In this document: one piece after another, positions 52,827 through 61,758 of the stretch | How positions within the stretch are numbered: position 1 is the first letter of the stretch | Layout of the letters: each line of letters begins with the position of its first letter | From: Anaerolineales bacterium | GTDB taxonomy: Bacteria > Chloroflexota > Anaerolineae > Anaerolineales > UBA4823 | NCBI GenBank assembly: GCA_003105035.1 | Contig: PQAL01000033.1 | Span: 79,613-143,612 of the forward strand | DNA: 64,000 nucleotides | Direction of reading: 5' to 3' | Made by a program: the position numbers and the translations under genes | The notes under the pieces: generated by a model | Database searches by the model: none | Told to the model about the DNA's origin: nothing | What the model saw: the letters and a program-made list of their open reading frames with translations, nothing else

Positions 52827-53297
52827 TTACAGGTCGATGCGCATTACGGCTTCATTGCCCATAAACTCACCCGTGAGGGTGAAACCATAATGGCGGTAAA
52901 ACGGCTCGGGACCATCGTCACCTGGGTGGCAGCTGAGGGAGAGCGCGTGGGCATTGGGCCGAGTGCGTACATGGGCGATCAACAGGTCAAGGGCTGTTTT
53001 GCCGAAGCCGAGTTTCTGATAATGGGCATCGACCATGAAACGCCACAGGAAATATTCGCTCTCTTCCGGGTTATCGTACAGCATCAGGAAACCCACCGGC
53101 GTCTCGTCGGCATAGATAGCCCGAAACCAGGCCTTGGGTTCGAAATAAGCCTCGGCAATGGAGACCGAGTTGGGTGCAACGAAATGCTTTTGCACCTCAC
53201 TAACATCCAGGCGGCAAATGACCCTGACGGTATCCGCGGTCACCTCGCGTAAACTGACGACCGAATTTCTGTTAATACTGGCGGGTTGATCGGTCAT
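52827..53297 (-). CDS. GNAT family N-acetyltransferase
   Basis: 156 residues. LWRFMVDAHYQKLGFGKTALDLLIAHVR is the acetyl-CoA-binding motif A (QKLGFGKTA replaces Q/RxxGxG/A) and PFYRHYGFTLTGEF is motif B. Similar to spermidine/diamine acetyltransferase-like and BltD-like enzymes. The ATG at 53297 was chosen because GAGGAG precedes it. The acceptor is unknown. The gene is convergent with the site-2 protease. Confidence 0.85.
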   Translation of the reverse strand: MTDQPASINRNSVVSLREVTADTVRVICRLDVSEVQKHFVAPNSVSIAEAYFEPKAWFRAIYADETPVGFLMLYDNPEESEYFLWRFMVDAHYQKLGFGKTALDLLIAHVRTRPNAHALSLSCHPGDDGPEPFYRHYGFTLTGEFMGNEAVMRIDL

Positions 53298-53435
53298 AGG
53301 ATACTCCTCGGGATTGTAAGTATGTTTCAAGTGATCGCATAAATGGACTACTTACTATACAAGACGATATGCATTTTGCCAAGGGAGATGCCAGCCAAAT
53401 GCGGAATTGCCTGGCGCAGTCCTATTTAGCCGGCA

Positions 53436-53444
53436 TGTTATAAT
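53436..53444 (+). promoter_or_regulatory. Extended -10 promoter of mntP
   Basis: TGTTATAAT is a perfect extended -10 element (TGnTATAAT). It predicts a leader of about 30 bases, too short for a manganese riboswitch, so control is probably by a protein. Confidence 0.55.
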
Positions 53445-53481
53445 CCAAACCTGCGGTAAAACCAAATATTAATAGGTTCAT

Positions 53482-54045
53482 ATGCCATTTTGGACTATCT
53501 TCCTCATCGCCATAGGCCTGGCCATGGACTGTTTTGCAGTCTCGCTGGGGGTAGGGACTGCCGGCACAGCTGCAGGACCACGACCAACCTTCCGTTTGTT
53601 TTTCCACTTTGGCCTGTTCCAGGGTGGGATGACCTTGCTGGGCTGGCTGGCAGGCAAGACGGTTGTAACCTATATCTCCAACCTTGACCATTGGGTGGCG
53701 TTTGGTCTGCTGACCTTTGTGGGCGTGCGCATGATCATCGGCGGGCTGCGTAAGGAAGGGGAGCAGCCAACCATCCCCGATCCGTCACGCGGTCTGACCC
53801 TGGTGATGTTGAGTGTGGCCACCAGCATTGATGCTCTGGCGGTTGGGTTGAGCCTGGCACTGCTCTCGGTGAACGTGTTTTGGGCGGCGCTGTTGATCGG
53901 CGGTGTATCGGCTGCATTATCGTTAGCAGGTTTAATGCTCGGAAACCAATTGGGGACGCGTTTCGGCAAGTCGATGGAGGTACTGGGCGGGATCATCCTG
54001 ATCGGGATCGGCTTGCGAGTGGTGATCACACACCTGGTAGGGTAA
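53482..54045 (+). CDS. mntP: Manganese efflux pump MntP family
   Basis: 187 residues, the exact typical length of MntP. Six helices in two homologous halves carry the paired metal motifs LAMDCFAVS (Asp16) and TSIDALAVG. The first motif has Cys where most members have Ala (MDAFAV). It exports Mn2+ to prevent toxicity. Regulation: an extended -10 promoter 38 bases upstream, and no yybP-ykoY riboswitch sequence. Single gene. Confidence 0.9.
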   Translation: MPFWTIFLIAIGLAMDCFAVSLGVGTAGTAAGPRPTFRLFFHFGLFQGGMTLLGWLAGKTVVTYISNLDHWVAFGLLTFVGVRMIIGGLRKEGEQPTIPDPSRGLTLVMLSVATSIDALAVGLSLALLSVNVFWAALLIGGVSAALSLAGLMLGNQLGTRFGKSMEVLGGIILIGIGLRVVITHLVG

Positions 54046-54284
54046 CTGGTCGACTGTAAGCGTCGTACCCTGGTCATAAACGATGTATCAACCTCATATA
54101 TAGCGCTTTCCTATGCAACCAATAAACAGTTTATAATTCCTAGAGTTCACAAGCATGGTTCCATACGGGCAATTGTCTGGGAATATCCCATATCTCACAT
54201 CCTGGGCGATCGGGCTCACCATTTTATTTAAACCAACCATGATAGAAGTCTTGCTTTTTTATTCTTATTTTGGGGGGTCATAGG

Positions 54285-55946
54285 ATGAGCGTGGGCGATC
54301 GATCCAGGTTTTCACCTATTCTTTCCATCCTGATCGTAATTGGGCTGGTCTTGATAAATTTCATCATTCAGATCGGCATGGTGCCCAATTATAAGAATGT
54401 GGGTGTGGATAGCGGCACTTTTGCCTACTGCGGGCAGGTGATTCACGATGGCGGGCTACTGTACCGCGATTGCTGGGATAACAAACCTCCCGGTGTCTAT
54501 TATCTGAATGCAGCGGCCATCAGCCTGGGTGGTTCAAACCCTTTCTCCATCTGGTTACTGCAGGCCGTCTGGCTATCGGTTGCTGTTGTGGTATTCTTTT
54601 TCATCCTGAAAAGTATCTGGGATCATAAAGGCCTGGCAGCCCTGGGTGCCTTCATCCTGCTGGTATACGTGCTTTATCCGGGCATCTTCATGGGGGGTAA
54701 TTTTACGGAAACATATGCTATCCTGCCGGCTGTGCTCTCGATTGGGGTGTTGTGGGCGTACCTGGGTTCAGGTCACAGGAGATGGCTGGTTATCCTGGGA
54801 GTGCTGGCTGCGTCTGGATTCCTGCTAAAGCCCACCTACATCGCCATGGGGTTGGCAACTGCCATCCTGGTCGGTTATCTGGAGATCAGGCGCAGGGATG
54901 CGAAACACCTGGTGATTAATCTGGCCATCCTGCTTGTCTCGGCTTTTATCCCCGTGCTCATCGTAGGCCTGTATTTTCTGGCCAAGGGGGATCTCGGTAA
55001 TTTATGGTTTGCAGTATTCACCCATAATTTTACTTATGTCAGTGAAGGTATCTCACTGCGCAGCTTGTATGCGACGGCGCGCATGTTCCTCATTGAGCAG
55101 CCCATGGCAGCCCTGACGGTGTTGGTGGGAATCTCAGCCGGGGTGTTCATCTTCCAGAACAGGCAGCTCGTATTTAGCTTCCGCCAGCCCGCTGGCAGCG
55201 AGATTGAGCGCTTTACTCCCGGGGCGATGAGCTTACCAGACAGGCGCACCTGGCTTCTGGCTGGGGTGATGATTGGCTTGATCCTGGATATCGCGTTCCT
55301 GGCTTCGTCTGGGAAGAATTTTGGGCACTACCTGCAGGTGTTGTTGCCCGAGATGGTCGTGGTGATGGTATACCTGTTCGACTACGTCCGCCAGTCGTTG
55401 AAAATCACACGCTTCAGCCAGGGCTTGCAGGCAGGCCTGCTGGCAGCCATCATTGTCTTGATGCTGAGTGGTGGCATGGAGATCGTCGCCAAGGAAGCGC
55501 CCAGCCTGAGTGAATTAAAAACGTTCATCACCTCAGATGTTACCCAATACCAGCCCACCGAGCTCGAGCAATTTGTGATCGATAACTCATCACCGGATGA
55601 CTCGGTCCTGGTTTGGGCTGGCCATCCCGGGATCAATTTTGTGACACAGCGCCGCTCACCCACCCGCTACATCTTTCTCCTGCACCTGTTTAACCCCACT
55701 CCGAATGGACCCAACGGTTTTGATGAATTCCTGAATGAGCTTAAGGCTGACCCACCTGAGCTGATCGTTGTCCAGCCGAATTCATCCGTTGGACTACCGA
55801 ACCTGGAGAGCTCAGCCGAAACAATCTGCCCAGCCTGTGATCCTTCCACACTGAAAGGCTTGCTGGCGTTTAAAGACTATCTCGAGACCAATTACCATCA
55901 AAAATTCGCCATCTGGGATTGGGTCATTTACCAACGCATTCACTGA
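54285..55946 (+). CDS. GT39-like glycosyltransferase (mannosyltransferase PMT_2 group)
   Basis: 553 residues with about eleven hydrophobic helices. The first periplasmic loop has VGVDSGTFAYCGQVIHDGGLLYRDCWDNKPPGVYYL: the acidic Asp42 and the DNKPPG motif are diagnostic of the PMT_2/ArnT-like GT-C transferases, which take sugar from polyprenyl phosphate. The soluble C-terminal 130 residues probably face outside. The frame is open upstream to a TTG at 54270, but ATG 54285 has GGGGGGTCATAGG just before it. Confidence 0.82.
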   Translation: MSVGDRSRFSPILSILIVIGLVLINFIIQIGMVPNYKNVGVDSGTFAYCGQVIHDGGLLYRDCWDNKPPGVYYLNAAAISLGGSNPFSIWLLQAVWLSVAVVVFFFILKSIWDHKGLAALGAFILLVYVLYPGIFMGGNFTETYAILPAVLSIGVLWAYLGSGHRRWLVILGVLAASGFLLKPTYIAMGLATAILVGYLEIRRRDAKHLVINLAILLVSAFIPVLIVGLYFLAKGDLGNLWFAVFTHNFTYVSEGISLRSLYATARMFLIEQPMAALTVLVGISAGVFIFQNRQLVFSFRQPAGSEIERFTPGAMSLPDRRTWLLAGVMIGLILDIAFLASSGKNFGHYLQVLLPEMVVVMVYLFDYVRQSLKITRFSQGLQAGLLAAIIVLMLSGGMEIVAKEAPSLSELKTFITSDVTQYQPTELEQFVIDNSSPDDSVLVWAGHPGINFVTQRRSPTRYIFLLHLFNPTPNGPNGFDEFLNELKADPPELIVVQPNSSVGLPNLESSAETICPACDPSTLKGLLAFKDYLETNYHQKFAIWDWVIYQRIH

Positions 55947-55994
55947 TTACACGCCAACCGAACGTCAGATTTGCACTATTTTGCTGCTCGACGG

Positions 55995-56003
55995 TGGTAT
56001 ACT
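55995..56003 (+). promoter_or_regulatory. Extended -10 before the PD40 lipoprotein gene
   Basis: TGGTATACT fits TGnTATAAT with one mismatch. It lies 70 bases before the ATG at 56073. Confidence 0.4.
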
Positions 56004-56072
56004 CAGCATTCGTGTATTCCCGTTCTGTTTGCATGCTTTCTCAAGTTTAATCATCATTTCGCAGAGGTCAAC

Positions 56073-57425
56073 ATGAAGGTCCATACCATCCGCTACTCAC
56101 TTCTCGCCATTTTGCTAATGGCATTATTGCTGTCAGGCGCCTGCACCAGCGTTAGCCCATTACAGGCGGGAACCCAGCGCATATCAATTGCCAACAATGG
56201 TGCACAGGCTGAACTACGCTCCAAGCAGCCTTCCATCTCTGCCGATGGCCGCTATGTGGCTTTCACCTCTGATGCCTCTAACCTGGTGAAAGATGACACC
56301 AATGGTGTATCGGATGTGTTTGTGCGTGATCTGGTGAAGAACACCACCACGCGGGTATCGGTATCGAGCAAAGGCACTGAAGGGAACAAATCATCCTATT
56401 GGCCGTTCATCTCAGCCGATGGCAGCTACGTCACTTTCACTTCCGATGCGGACAACCTGGTTGAGAATGATAAAAACGGTGCTGGTGATGTCTACATCTC
56501 TGATGTGCATAATGGTGTCACAGAGCTGGTGTCGATCGGACCGGATGGCAGCGCAGGAAATGATCTATCATTCTGGTCTTCGGTTTCAGAGGATGGGCGC
56601 TACGTGGTATATATGTCGAATGCCACTAACCTGGTACCGTCTGATATCAACGATTCCTGGGATGTATTCATGCGCGACCGGCAAAGCGGTGTGACCAGCC
56701 TGGTCTCACTTGGTTATGATGGCAGCCAGGCGAATTCGCAATCGGAATACCCGGTGATCTCATCGGATGGCCAGAGTATTGCCTACGCCTCCGATGCCAC
56801 GAATATCGTGAGTGATGACACGAATGGATACCGGGATGTGTTTGAATATGACCACAAGTCGGGTAAAACCATCCGAGTATCGCTGGCTACAGATGGGACG
56901 CAAACCAACGAAGGTACCCAGGCGTTTGTCATCTCCATTTCTGCCGACGGTCGCTATGTGGCCTTCCCATCCCTGGCCACCAACCTAGTGCCTGGAGACA
57001 GCAACCATGCCTGGGATATCTTCGTCCATGACCGTAACAAGCGTGAAACTGAGCGTGTGTCAGTTGCCAGTGACGGTTCCCAGGCAGATGCGGGTTCATA
57101 CGGTGTAAGCATCTCGGCCGATGGGCGTTATGTGCTCTACGGCTCGAATGCCACCAACCTTGTGGCTGATGACACCAATGGTGTGATGGATACCTTCCTG
57201 TATGACCGGCAAACAGGCAAAACGGAGCGTATATCCATCGCCACAGATGGCACGCAAGGGGATGATTCTTCAGGCCTCATGTTGATCGCCCCAGTTGGGA
57301 TCGATTTTGCTTACGGGACGTTGCTCTCATCAGATGGAAGCCGGGCGGTGTACATGTCGAATGCCACCAACCTGGTGACAGATGATACCAATACAGCACA
57401 AGATATCTTTATATTTGTGAAGTAG
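56073..57425 (+). CDS. PD40/TolB-like beta-propeller lipoprotein
   Basis: 450 residues. The signal ends LLLSGAC (Cys24), followed by a propeller of repeats about 50 residues long with the pattern ISADGRYVAFTSDASNLVKDD then DVFVRDL, six to seven blades. Each blade repeats SDxTNLVxxDTNG and DxFxxDR, which look like calcium-binding turns. It is anchored outside the cell and probably binds a ligand or cell-wall polymer; no enzymatic domain is seen. The ATG at 56073 was chosen because GAGG precedes it and the signal starts there. Strong terminator at 57489. Confidence 0.87.
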   Translation: MKVHTIRYSLLAILLMALLLSGACTSVSPLQAGTQRISIANNGAQAELRSKQPSISADGRYVAFTSDASNLVKDDTNGVSDVFVRDLVKNTTTRVSVSSKGTEGNKSSYWPFISADGSYVTFTSDADNLVENDKNGAGDVYISDVHNGVTELVSIGPDGSAGNDLSFWSSVSEDGRYVVYMSNATNLVPSDINDSWDVFMRDRQSGVTSLVSLGYDGSQANSQSEYPVISSDGQSIAYASDATNIVSDDTNGYRDVFEYDHKSGKTIRVSLATDGTQTNEGTQAFVISISADGRYVAFPSLATNLVPGDSNHAWDIFVHDRNKRETERVSVASDGSQADAGSYGVSISADGRYVLYGSNATNLVADDTNGVMDTFLYDRQTGKTERISIATDGTQGDDSSGLMLIAPVGIDFAYGTLLSSDGSRAVYMSNATNLVTDDTNTAQDIFIFVK

Positions 57426-57488
57426 TGCGCTGATTCGGGGATAATCAGGAAAGGAATCAGCATATAATAAGTTGGCGAGGGAAATTTT

Positions 57489-57523
57489 GTAAAGGCGCAG
57501 CGCGGCTGTGCCTTTACTTTTTT
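57489..57523 (+). terminator. Intrinsic terminator, also palindromic repeat copy B
   Basis: GTAAAGGCGCAGC and GCTGTGCCTTTAC form a 13-bp stem (one G-T pair) with a 3-nt loop, followed by six T. It ends the lipoprotein transcript. Its arms follow the same 13-3-13 plan as copy A at 1099-1127, with compensatory differences, so it may be a repeat recruited as terminator. Confidence 0.85.
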
Positions 57524-57557
57524 CGTGGGGTGGCGAGGGCGATCGACAGCAGCCGGA

Positions 57558-58256
57558 TTATTTCTTTAAGGTCAAATCAGTGAACAGCTCGTCCAGCTGC
57601 TGATACCAGGTTTCGTCCATTTTCGCCACATTGGTGGGGATTTGCTTGCGCAGCTTCTCCACCTTGACCACCGGTACAGGGGATGAATTAACCTCTAACT
57701 CGACCGCGGGATGGGTGAACACTACCACCGATTTTACGGGGACTTTCTCTTTGGGAATCTCCAACCGCTCGAGATGACCTTTAATCAGGCTTTCAGCACT
57801 ACGCGTGGCTTTAATTGGATCTCCCAGGTGCTCTTCAACGATATACCGTAATGCCCGGCCAATCGTCATGGACTCTTTCCATTTGTTGTTCTTGTAGGAA
57901 AATACCCCGGCCAACCCGATCGTTTCGAGAATGATCACCCCTCCAGGGGTCAGCAGCACATGGTCACATGGCAAAGACGGATAATGATAAATATGATAAC
58001 TGTCATTCAGCGATTTCAATGCTGCATCCAGCTTTTCTTCGGGGCGCGGTTTTCGTACCCAACGGTTGGCGAAGTAGATGCCCACCATGGATACCCCCAG
58101 GCCCGCCACCATCAGCACGAAGGAGAAGTTGGCTGTACTTTGCACGAACAAGGGCAACAACACACTGCCCAGTAAGGCGATCAGGCCTCCGATGCTCATC
58201 ACATTGGAGATGCGTGCCCGGCTTTTTATTCGCTGGTGATCGATGATTGTTTTCAT
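57558..58256 (-). CDS. NERD-domain membrane protein
   Basis: 232 residues. Two N-terminal transmembrane helices (SIGGLIALLGSVLLPLFV, FSFVLMVAGLGVSMVGIYFA) precede a NERD-like domain. Its markers are EEKLDAALKSLNDSYHIYHYPSLPCDHVLLTPGGVIILETIGLAGVFSYKNNKW. The NERD fold is related to Holliday-junction and phage nucleases, but substrates are unknown, and the pattern here (D-x-V-L-x-x-x-G-V) is only a rough nuclease match. It overlaps the kinase gene by four bases and ends the operon. Confidence 0.77.
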   Translation of the reverse strand: MKTIIDHQRIKSRARISNVMSIGGLIALLGSVLLPLFVQSTANFSFVLMVAGLGVSMVGIYFANRWVRKPRPEEKLDAALKSLNDSYHIYHYPSLPCDHVLLTPGGVIILETIGLAGVFSYKNNKWKESMTIGRALRYIVEEHLGDPIKATRSAESLIKGHLERLEIPKEKVPVKSVVVFTHPAVELEVNSSPVPVVKVEKLRKQIPTNVAKMDETWYQQLDELFTDLTLKK

Positions 58257-59782
58257 GGTACCCGGTATAACCTCTGGTGAATGGGGGTGAGCGCGTTATA
58301 CAGCTGGCGGTATTCTTTATAAAGGGCATCGTAACGGGGCCAGTTGGAAGTCTCGGGTTGTACCACCTGGCTGATCTCGACCAGCTGGTCGACCTCGTCC
58401 ATGCTGGAGTAAACGCCGAGCCCAACAGCCACCGCCAGGGCTGCGCCAGCCGCACCGGCTTCAAGGTGATTCTTCACCACGCTAACCGGCCGTCCGGTTA
58501 CATCACTGATAACCTGCACCCACAAACGGCTGTTACACCCGCCGCCGATCGCGTTGAAACCATTGATGTTGAATCCTACCTTTTCCATCGCCTCGGAGAT
58601 CCAGCGCAGGTGGTATGCCACCCCTTCCATCACCGCCCGCACCATGTGCCCCTTGGTGTGGCTCAGGCTCATGCCGATGAATGCCCCACGGGCGTAATGG
58701 TCAAGCACCGGAGCGCGCTCGCCCGAAAGCCACGGCAGGAAGATCAACCGGTCAGCACCTGCGGGGGTTGCCTCGGCCATGGCGCTGAGTATTTCATAAC
58801 TTGACCTGCCGCTGGCACTGGCCTGTTGCCTTTCGGCTTCACACAGGGCATCGCGAAACCACATCAAGGCCCCGCCGCCCGTCTCCATCTCGCCGGCGAT
58901 GATGTATTTGTTCGGATCGATGTGATTCAAACCCCAGAATGGCTTAACTGGATCATTGCGAAAGGTAGAAGTCGATACGCCGATCCAGGTGGCCGTCCCA
59001 ATGCACAGGTGCACCTTACCTTCCTGGTTGGCACCCGCTCCTGATTGGGCCACAGCCACATCGCCCGCACAGATCACTACCGGGGTGCCCTGCTCGAGGC
59101 CAGTCTCAGCGTCAGCCTGAGCAGTGATCTCACCGATCACGGTTGTGCATGGGTAGGCAGGCGGAAGTTTCTCCACCGGGATGCCCAGCTGATGGCAAAC
59201 TTCTTTCGACCACTGCTTGGTATACGGGTCAAACAGGAAATACACCGAGGCCCCCACCCAATCAATGGCGATCTTGCCTGTCAATTTGAAAAGGATATAC
59301 TCCTTGCAATCAAGCAGGTAGGCAGTTTTATCCCAAACCTGCGGCATCTCCTCCTTCAGCCAGAGGATCTTCGGGATGCTGTCCTTGGCGGTGGGGATAT
59401 TGCCGGTGTGCTGGTAGATTTGAGCAGCCATGTTACCGTGACCCACCCGGTCGGCTTGCTGCACGCTACGCAGGTCGAGCCAGCTCAGCATGGGAGTAAG
59501 CGCTTCCCCATGCTCATCGACGGGCAAGGTGTTCCACATCTGGGCAGAAACTCCCACGCCCAGCACCTCCGCTGGGTCGATGCCTGATTGTTGGATGACC
59601 TGACGTGTGGTGGCAGCCACCGCCCGCCATAGCTCATCCGGGTCTTGTTCAACCCATTCGGGGTGGGGATAGGATATCCCATAGGGTTGGTAGGCCGAGT
59701 GCAGAACCTGCCCGCGCAGATCGCAAAGCACAGCCTTGTTGCCACCTGTACCGGTATCGTGTGCCAGGATGTATTTTTTCAT
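58253..59782 (-). CDS. FGGY family carbohydrate kinase (xylulokinase-like)
   Basis: 509 residues. LAHDTGTGGNKAVLCDLRG is the first phosphate-binding loop (DxGTxxxK in relatives), followed by SYPHPEWVEQDPDELW, the FGGY N-terminal signature. GGALMWFRDALCE, FLPWLSGERAPVLDHYARGAFIGMSLSHTKGH and IGGGCNSRLWVQVISDVTGRPV are the C-terminal signatures. Family members phosphorylate xylulose, gluconate, erythritol or related polyols. The substrate is not fixed by sequence, but it is co-transcribed with an aminotransferase and a permease, so an amino-polyol or its product may be used. Confidence 0.86.
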   Translation of the reverse strand: MKKYILAHDTGTGGNKAVLCDLRGQVLHSAYQPYGISYPHPEWVEQDPDELWRAVAATTRQVIQQSGIDPAEVLGVGVSAQMWNTLPVDEHGEALTPMLSWLDLRSVQQADRVGHGNMAAQIYQHTGNIPTAKDSIPKILWLKEEMPQVWDKTAYLLDCKEYILFKLTGKIAIDWVGASVYFLFDPYTKQWSKEVCHQLGIPVEKLPPAYPCTTVIGEITAQADAETGLEQGTPVVICAGDVAVAQSGAGANQEGKVHLCIGTATWIGVSTSTFRNDPVKPFWGLNHIDPNKYIIAGEMETGGGALMWFRDALCEAERQQASASGRSSYEILSAMAEATPAGADRLIFLPWLSGERAPVLDHYARGAFIGMSLSHTKGHMVRAVMEGVAYHLRWISEAMEKVGFNINGFNAIGGGCNSRLWVQVISDVTGRPVSVVKNHLEAGAAGAALAVAVGLGVYSSMDEVDQLVEISQVVQPETSNWPRYDALYKEYRQLYNALTPIHQRLYRVP

Positions 59783-59821
59783 CAGCTGATCAGGCTTTCT
59801 TGGCAGTGATTTGCAGGATCA

Positions 59822-60919
59822 TTAATGGCGCACCTCATCGGCCAGCTCCCGGAACGCATGGATGAAACGCTGGTTTTGTTCAGGGGTGCCGATGGTGACG
59901 CGGATAAATCCGCGCGGCATATTGTGGCCGCTCATCGGCCGGATAAAAATTCCCCTGGCTTCCATGCGGTCGCGGATCTCAGCCGAGCTAAGTCCCAATG
60001 CGGAAGCATCGATGAGCACGAAATTCCCTTCGGATGGGTAGGCGCGTAGTCCGTCCATTTGATTGATCTCTGCAAAGATCGTGTCTCGCCCGGCGATGAC
60101 ATTCTGCCGTTTGGCTTCCAGGTCGTCGCTGTCCTCAAAGCCGACCAGGGCCGCCGCAATCGAGATCAAGCTGACATTCCAGGGGATGCGTACCCGGTTG
60201 AAATAACTGGCCAGGTGCGGGTCGCACAACAGGTAGCCAATGCGGAACCCCGCCAGGCCAAAAGCCTTGGAAAAGGTGCGGTTTACCATCATATGCGGGT
60301 ACTGTTCCACCATCCTGGCGCGGCTTTCCACTGTGTTCTCCAGCTCAAAGTAGGCTTCATCGAAAAACACGGGGATACCCAGTTCGAGGATGCGCAGCAG
60401 GTCATCCAGCCTGATCTGGTTACCGGTGGGGTTGTTGGGTGAACAGATGAAGATCAGCTTGGTCTTGGGTGTGACGGCATTCAGCAGGGCTTTCATATCC
60501 CAATAGAAGTCTGCGGTCATTGGTACTTGAACTGGCACTCCCCCGGCAACGCGCACGCGCGCTTCGTACATCGGGAAGGTTGGGATGGAGATCACCGCTT
60601 CATCTCCTGGCCCAACGAAGGTGTGCACCACGAAGTTAATCACATCGGTGGAGCCATTCCCCAAGACGACGTGCTCAGCACTTAACCCAGCGGCTTGCCC
60701 CAATTTTTGCCGCAGCTTTGGCCCTGATCCTGGGTACAGGTTTCCCAGCCTGGCAGCCTCAAGGATGGCTTCCACCACTTTTGGGGAAGGGGCAATCAGG
60801 TTTTCATTAGACATCAAGCGGATTACCTGGGGATTTTCCCAGGCGATATCCATGTGTTTATCGCTATAAGGTTCCGCAGCCTTTACCCACGGAACGACAT
60901 AATCTTCAACCAATTTCAT
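59822..60919 (-). CDS. HisC-like class I/II PLP aminotransferase
   Basis: 365 residues. SNENLIAPSP, GNGSTDVINF, PNNPTG (161-166), FFDEAYF (Asp187 binds the pyridine nitrogen), TFSKAFGLAGFRIGY (Lys218 binds PLP) and RPMSGHNMPRGFIRVTIG match histidinol-phosphate aminotransferases and threonine-phosphate decarboxylases. No other histidine or cobalamin genes are nearby, and it sits in an operon with a kinase and permease, so it may be a dedicated aminotransferase. The ATG at 60919 was chosen because GGAGAATGG precedes it. Confidence 0.86.
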   Translation of the reverse strand: MKLVEDYVVPWVKAAEPYSDKHMDIAWENPQVIRLMSNENLIAPSPKVVEAILEAARLGNLYPGSGPKLRQKLGQAAGLSAEHVVLGNGSTDVINFVVHTFVGPGDEAVISIPTFPMYEARVRVAGGVPVQVPMTADFYWDMKALLNAVTPKTKLIFICSPNNPTGNQIRLDDLLRILELGIPVFFDEAYFELENTVESRARMVEQYPHMMVNRTFSKAFGLAGFRIGYLLCDPHLASYFNRVRIPWNVSLISIAAALVGFEDSDDLEAKRQNVIAGRDTIFAEINQMDGLRAYPSEGNFVLIDASALGLSSAEIRDRMEARGIFIRPMSGHNMPRGFIRVTIGTPEQNQRFIHAFRELADEVRH

Positions 60920-60964
60920 TCCATTCTCCAATTATCAAAATTATGCGGATCACAATTGCACCGG

Positions 60965-61744
60965 TTAACGGTGCAGCTCTTCCACATCCTTATACCATTT
61001 GACCTTTTCGCCGATCCGCGCCCGGGCCTTCCACCGCAGGGTCTTGGGTGCAGCATCGATGCGTTGTTCGACCTCATGGATGCGATCACTGATCACCGTG
61101 CGGTCTGCCTCGGGCAGGCGGTCATAGCGCAGGAGGGCTTCTTCGAGCAGCTTGAGGTTGCCCGTCACCGTACGCCAGAAGCCCCAATCATTTGCCAGGG
61201 TCTGTGCGATGAGGCTGCCATTAATCGTTTCCTTGTCGCTGTCACCAATGGGATGCTCTCGCAGGAGCATGATCGTGTCGATCTGGTCTTTCTCGTTGAT
61301 TTGCACGATCTGCATTTTTTCAAGCAGCAGCTCAGCCAGGGGCAGGGTCAGCTGCTCAACTTCCAGACGACCGACGAAATGTATCGGATGGCAAAAATCC
61401 AGCACATTATAGAAAATGTCGATATGGCGGTCGAAGACATGGTCGTGGAACAGCATCCGCCGCTCACCGAACAGTTGGGTCACCTGCTTATCCTCGTGGT
61501 AGCCTAATTCAGTTAAAACTTGCTTGATCCCCTTGGAAAAGCGGGGATAGGAGGCAAAGTCAAGATCTGTAAACACCCGCCCCAGCTCATCTTGCAGGTA
61601 ACCAAATTGTGGGCAATGAGTCCTGAACGCCAGGGCACCAATCAAGCGCATGATGATGTTCGCATACGGTTCATCACGCAAGGCTTCCAGGATGCGGGAG
61701 CGTTCACTGTAAAAGTCTTCTAAAATTTCGCCATATTTTGCCAT
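60965..61744 (-). CDS. Nucleotidyltransferase-fold protein (AbiEii-like)
   Basis: 259 residues. RLIGALAFRTHCP... FTDLDF (residues 33-63; Asp60, Asp62) and RHIDIFYN (Asp109) give the metal-binding pattern of AbiEii/MNT-type nucleotidyltransferases. LTLPLAELLLEKMQIVQINEKDQIDTIMLLREH is a strong signature for a well-populated uncharacterised subgroup. The catalytic start motif is GA where G-S/G is usual. It is embedded in an operon, with only 14 bases to the metallophosphoesterase gene upstream, and no AbiEi antitoxin is present, so a toxin role is unlikely. Confidence 0.78.
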   Translation of the reverse strand: MAKYGEILEDFYSERSRILEALRDEPYANIIMRLIGALAFRTHCPQFGYLQDELGRVFTDLDFASYPRFSKGIKQVLTELGYHEDKQVTQLFGERRMLFHDHVFDRHIDIFYNVLDFCHPIHFVGRLEVEQLTLPLAELLLEKMQIVQINEKDQIDTIMLLREHPIGDSDKETINGSLIAQTLANDWGFWRTVTGNLKLLEEALLRYDRLPEADRTVISDRIHEVEQRIDAAPKTLRWKARARIGEKVKWYKDVEELHR

Positions 61745-61758
61745 AATCACCACCAATA

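Noticed and set aside
53331-53481. yybP-ykoY manganese riboswitch upstream of mntP
   Set aside because: The characteristic conserved blocks are not seen, and the extended -10 at 53436 leaves only about 30 bases of leader.
59045-61507. Plus-strand frames opposite the FGGY kinase, aminotransferase and nucleotidyltransferase
   Set aside because: Shadows; the minus-strand proteins carry all catalytic motifs.
60965-61744. AbiE-type toxin-antitoxin system
   Set aside because: No AbiEi-like antitoxin is adjacent, and the gene is embedded in a metabolic-looking operon.
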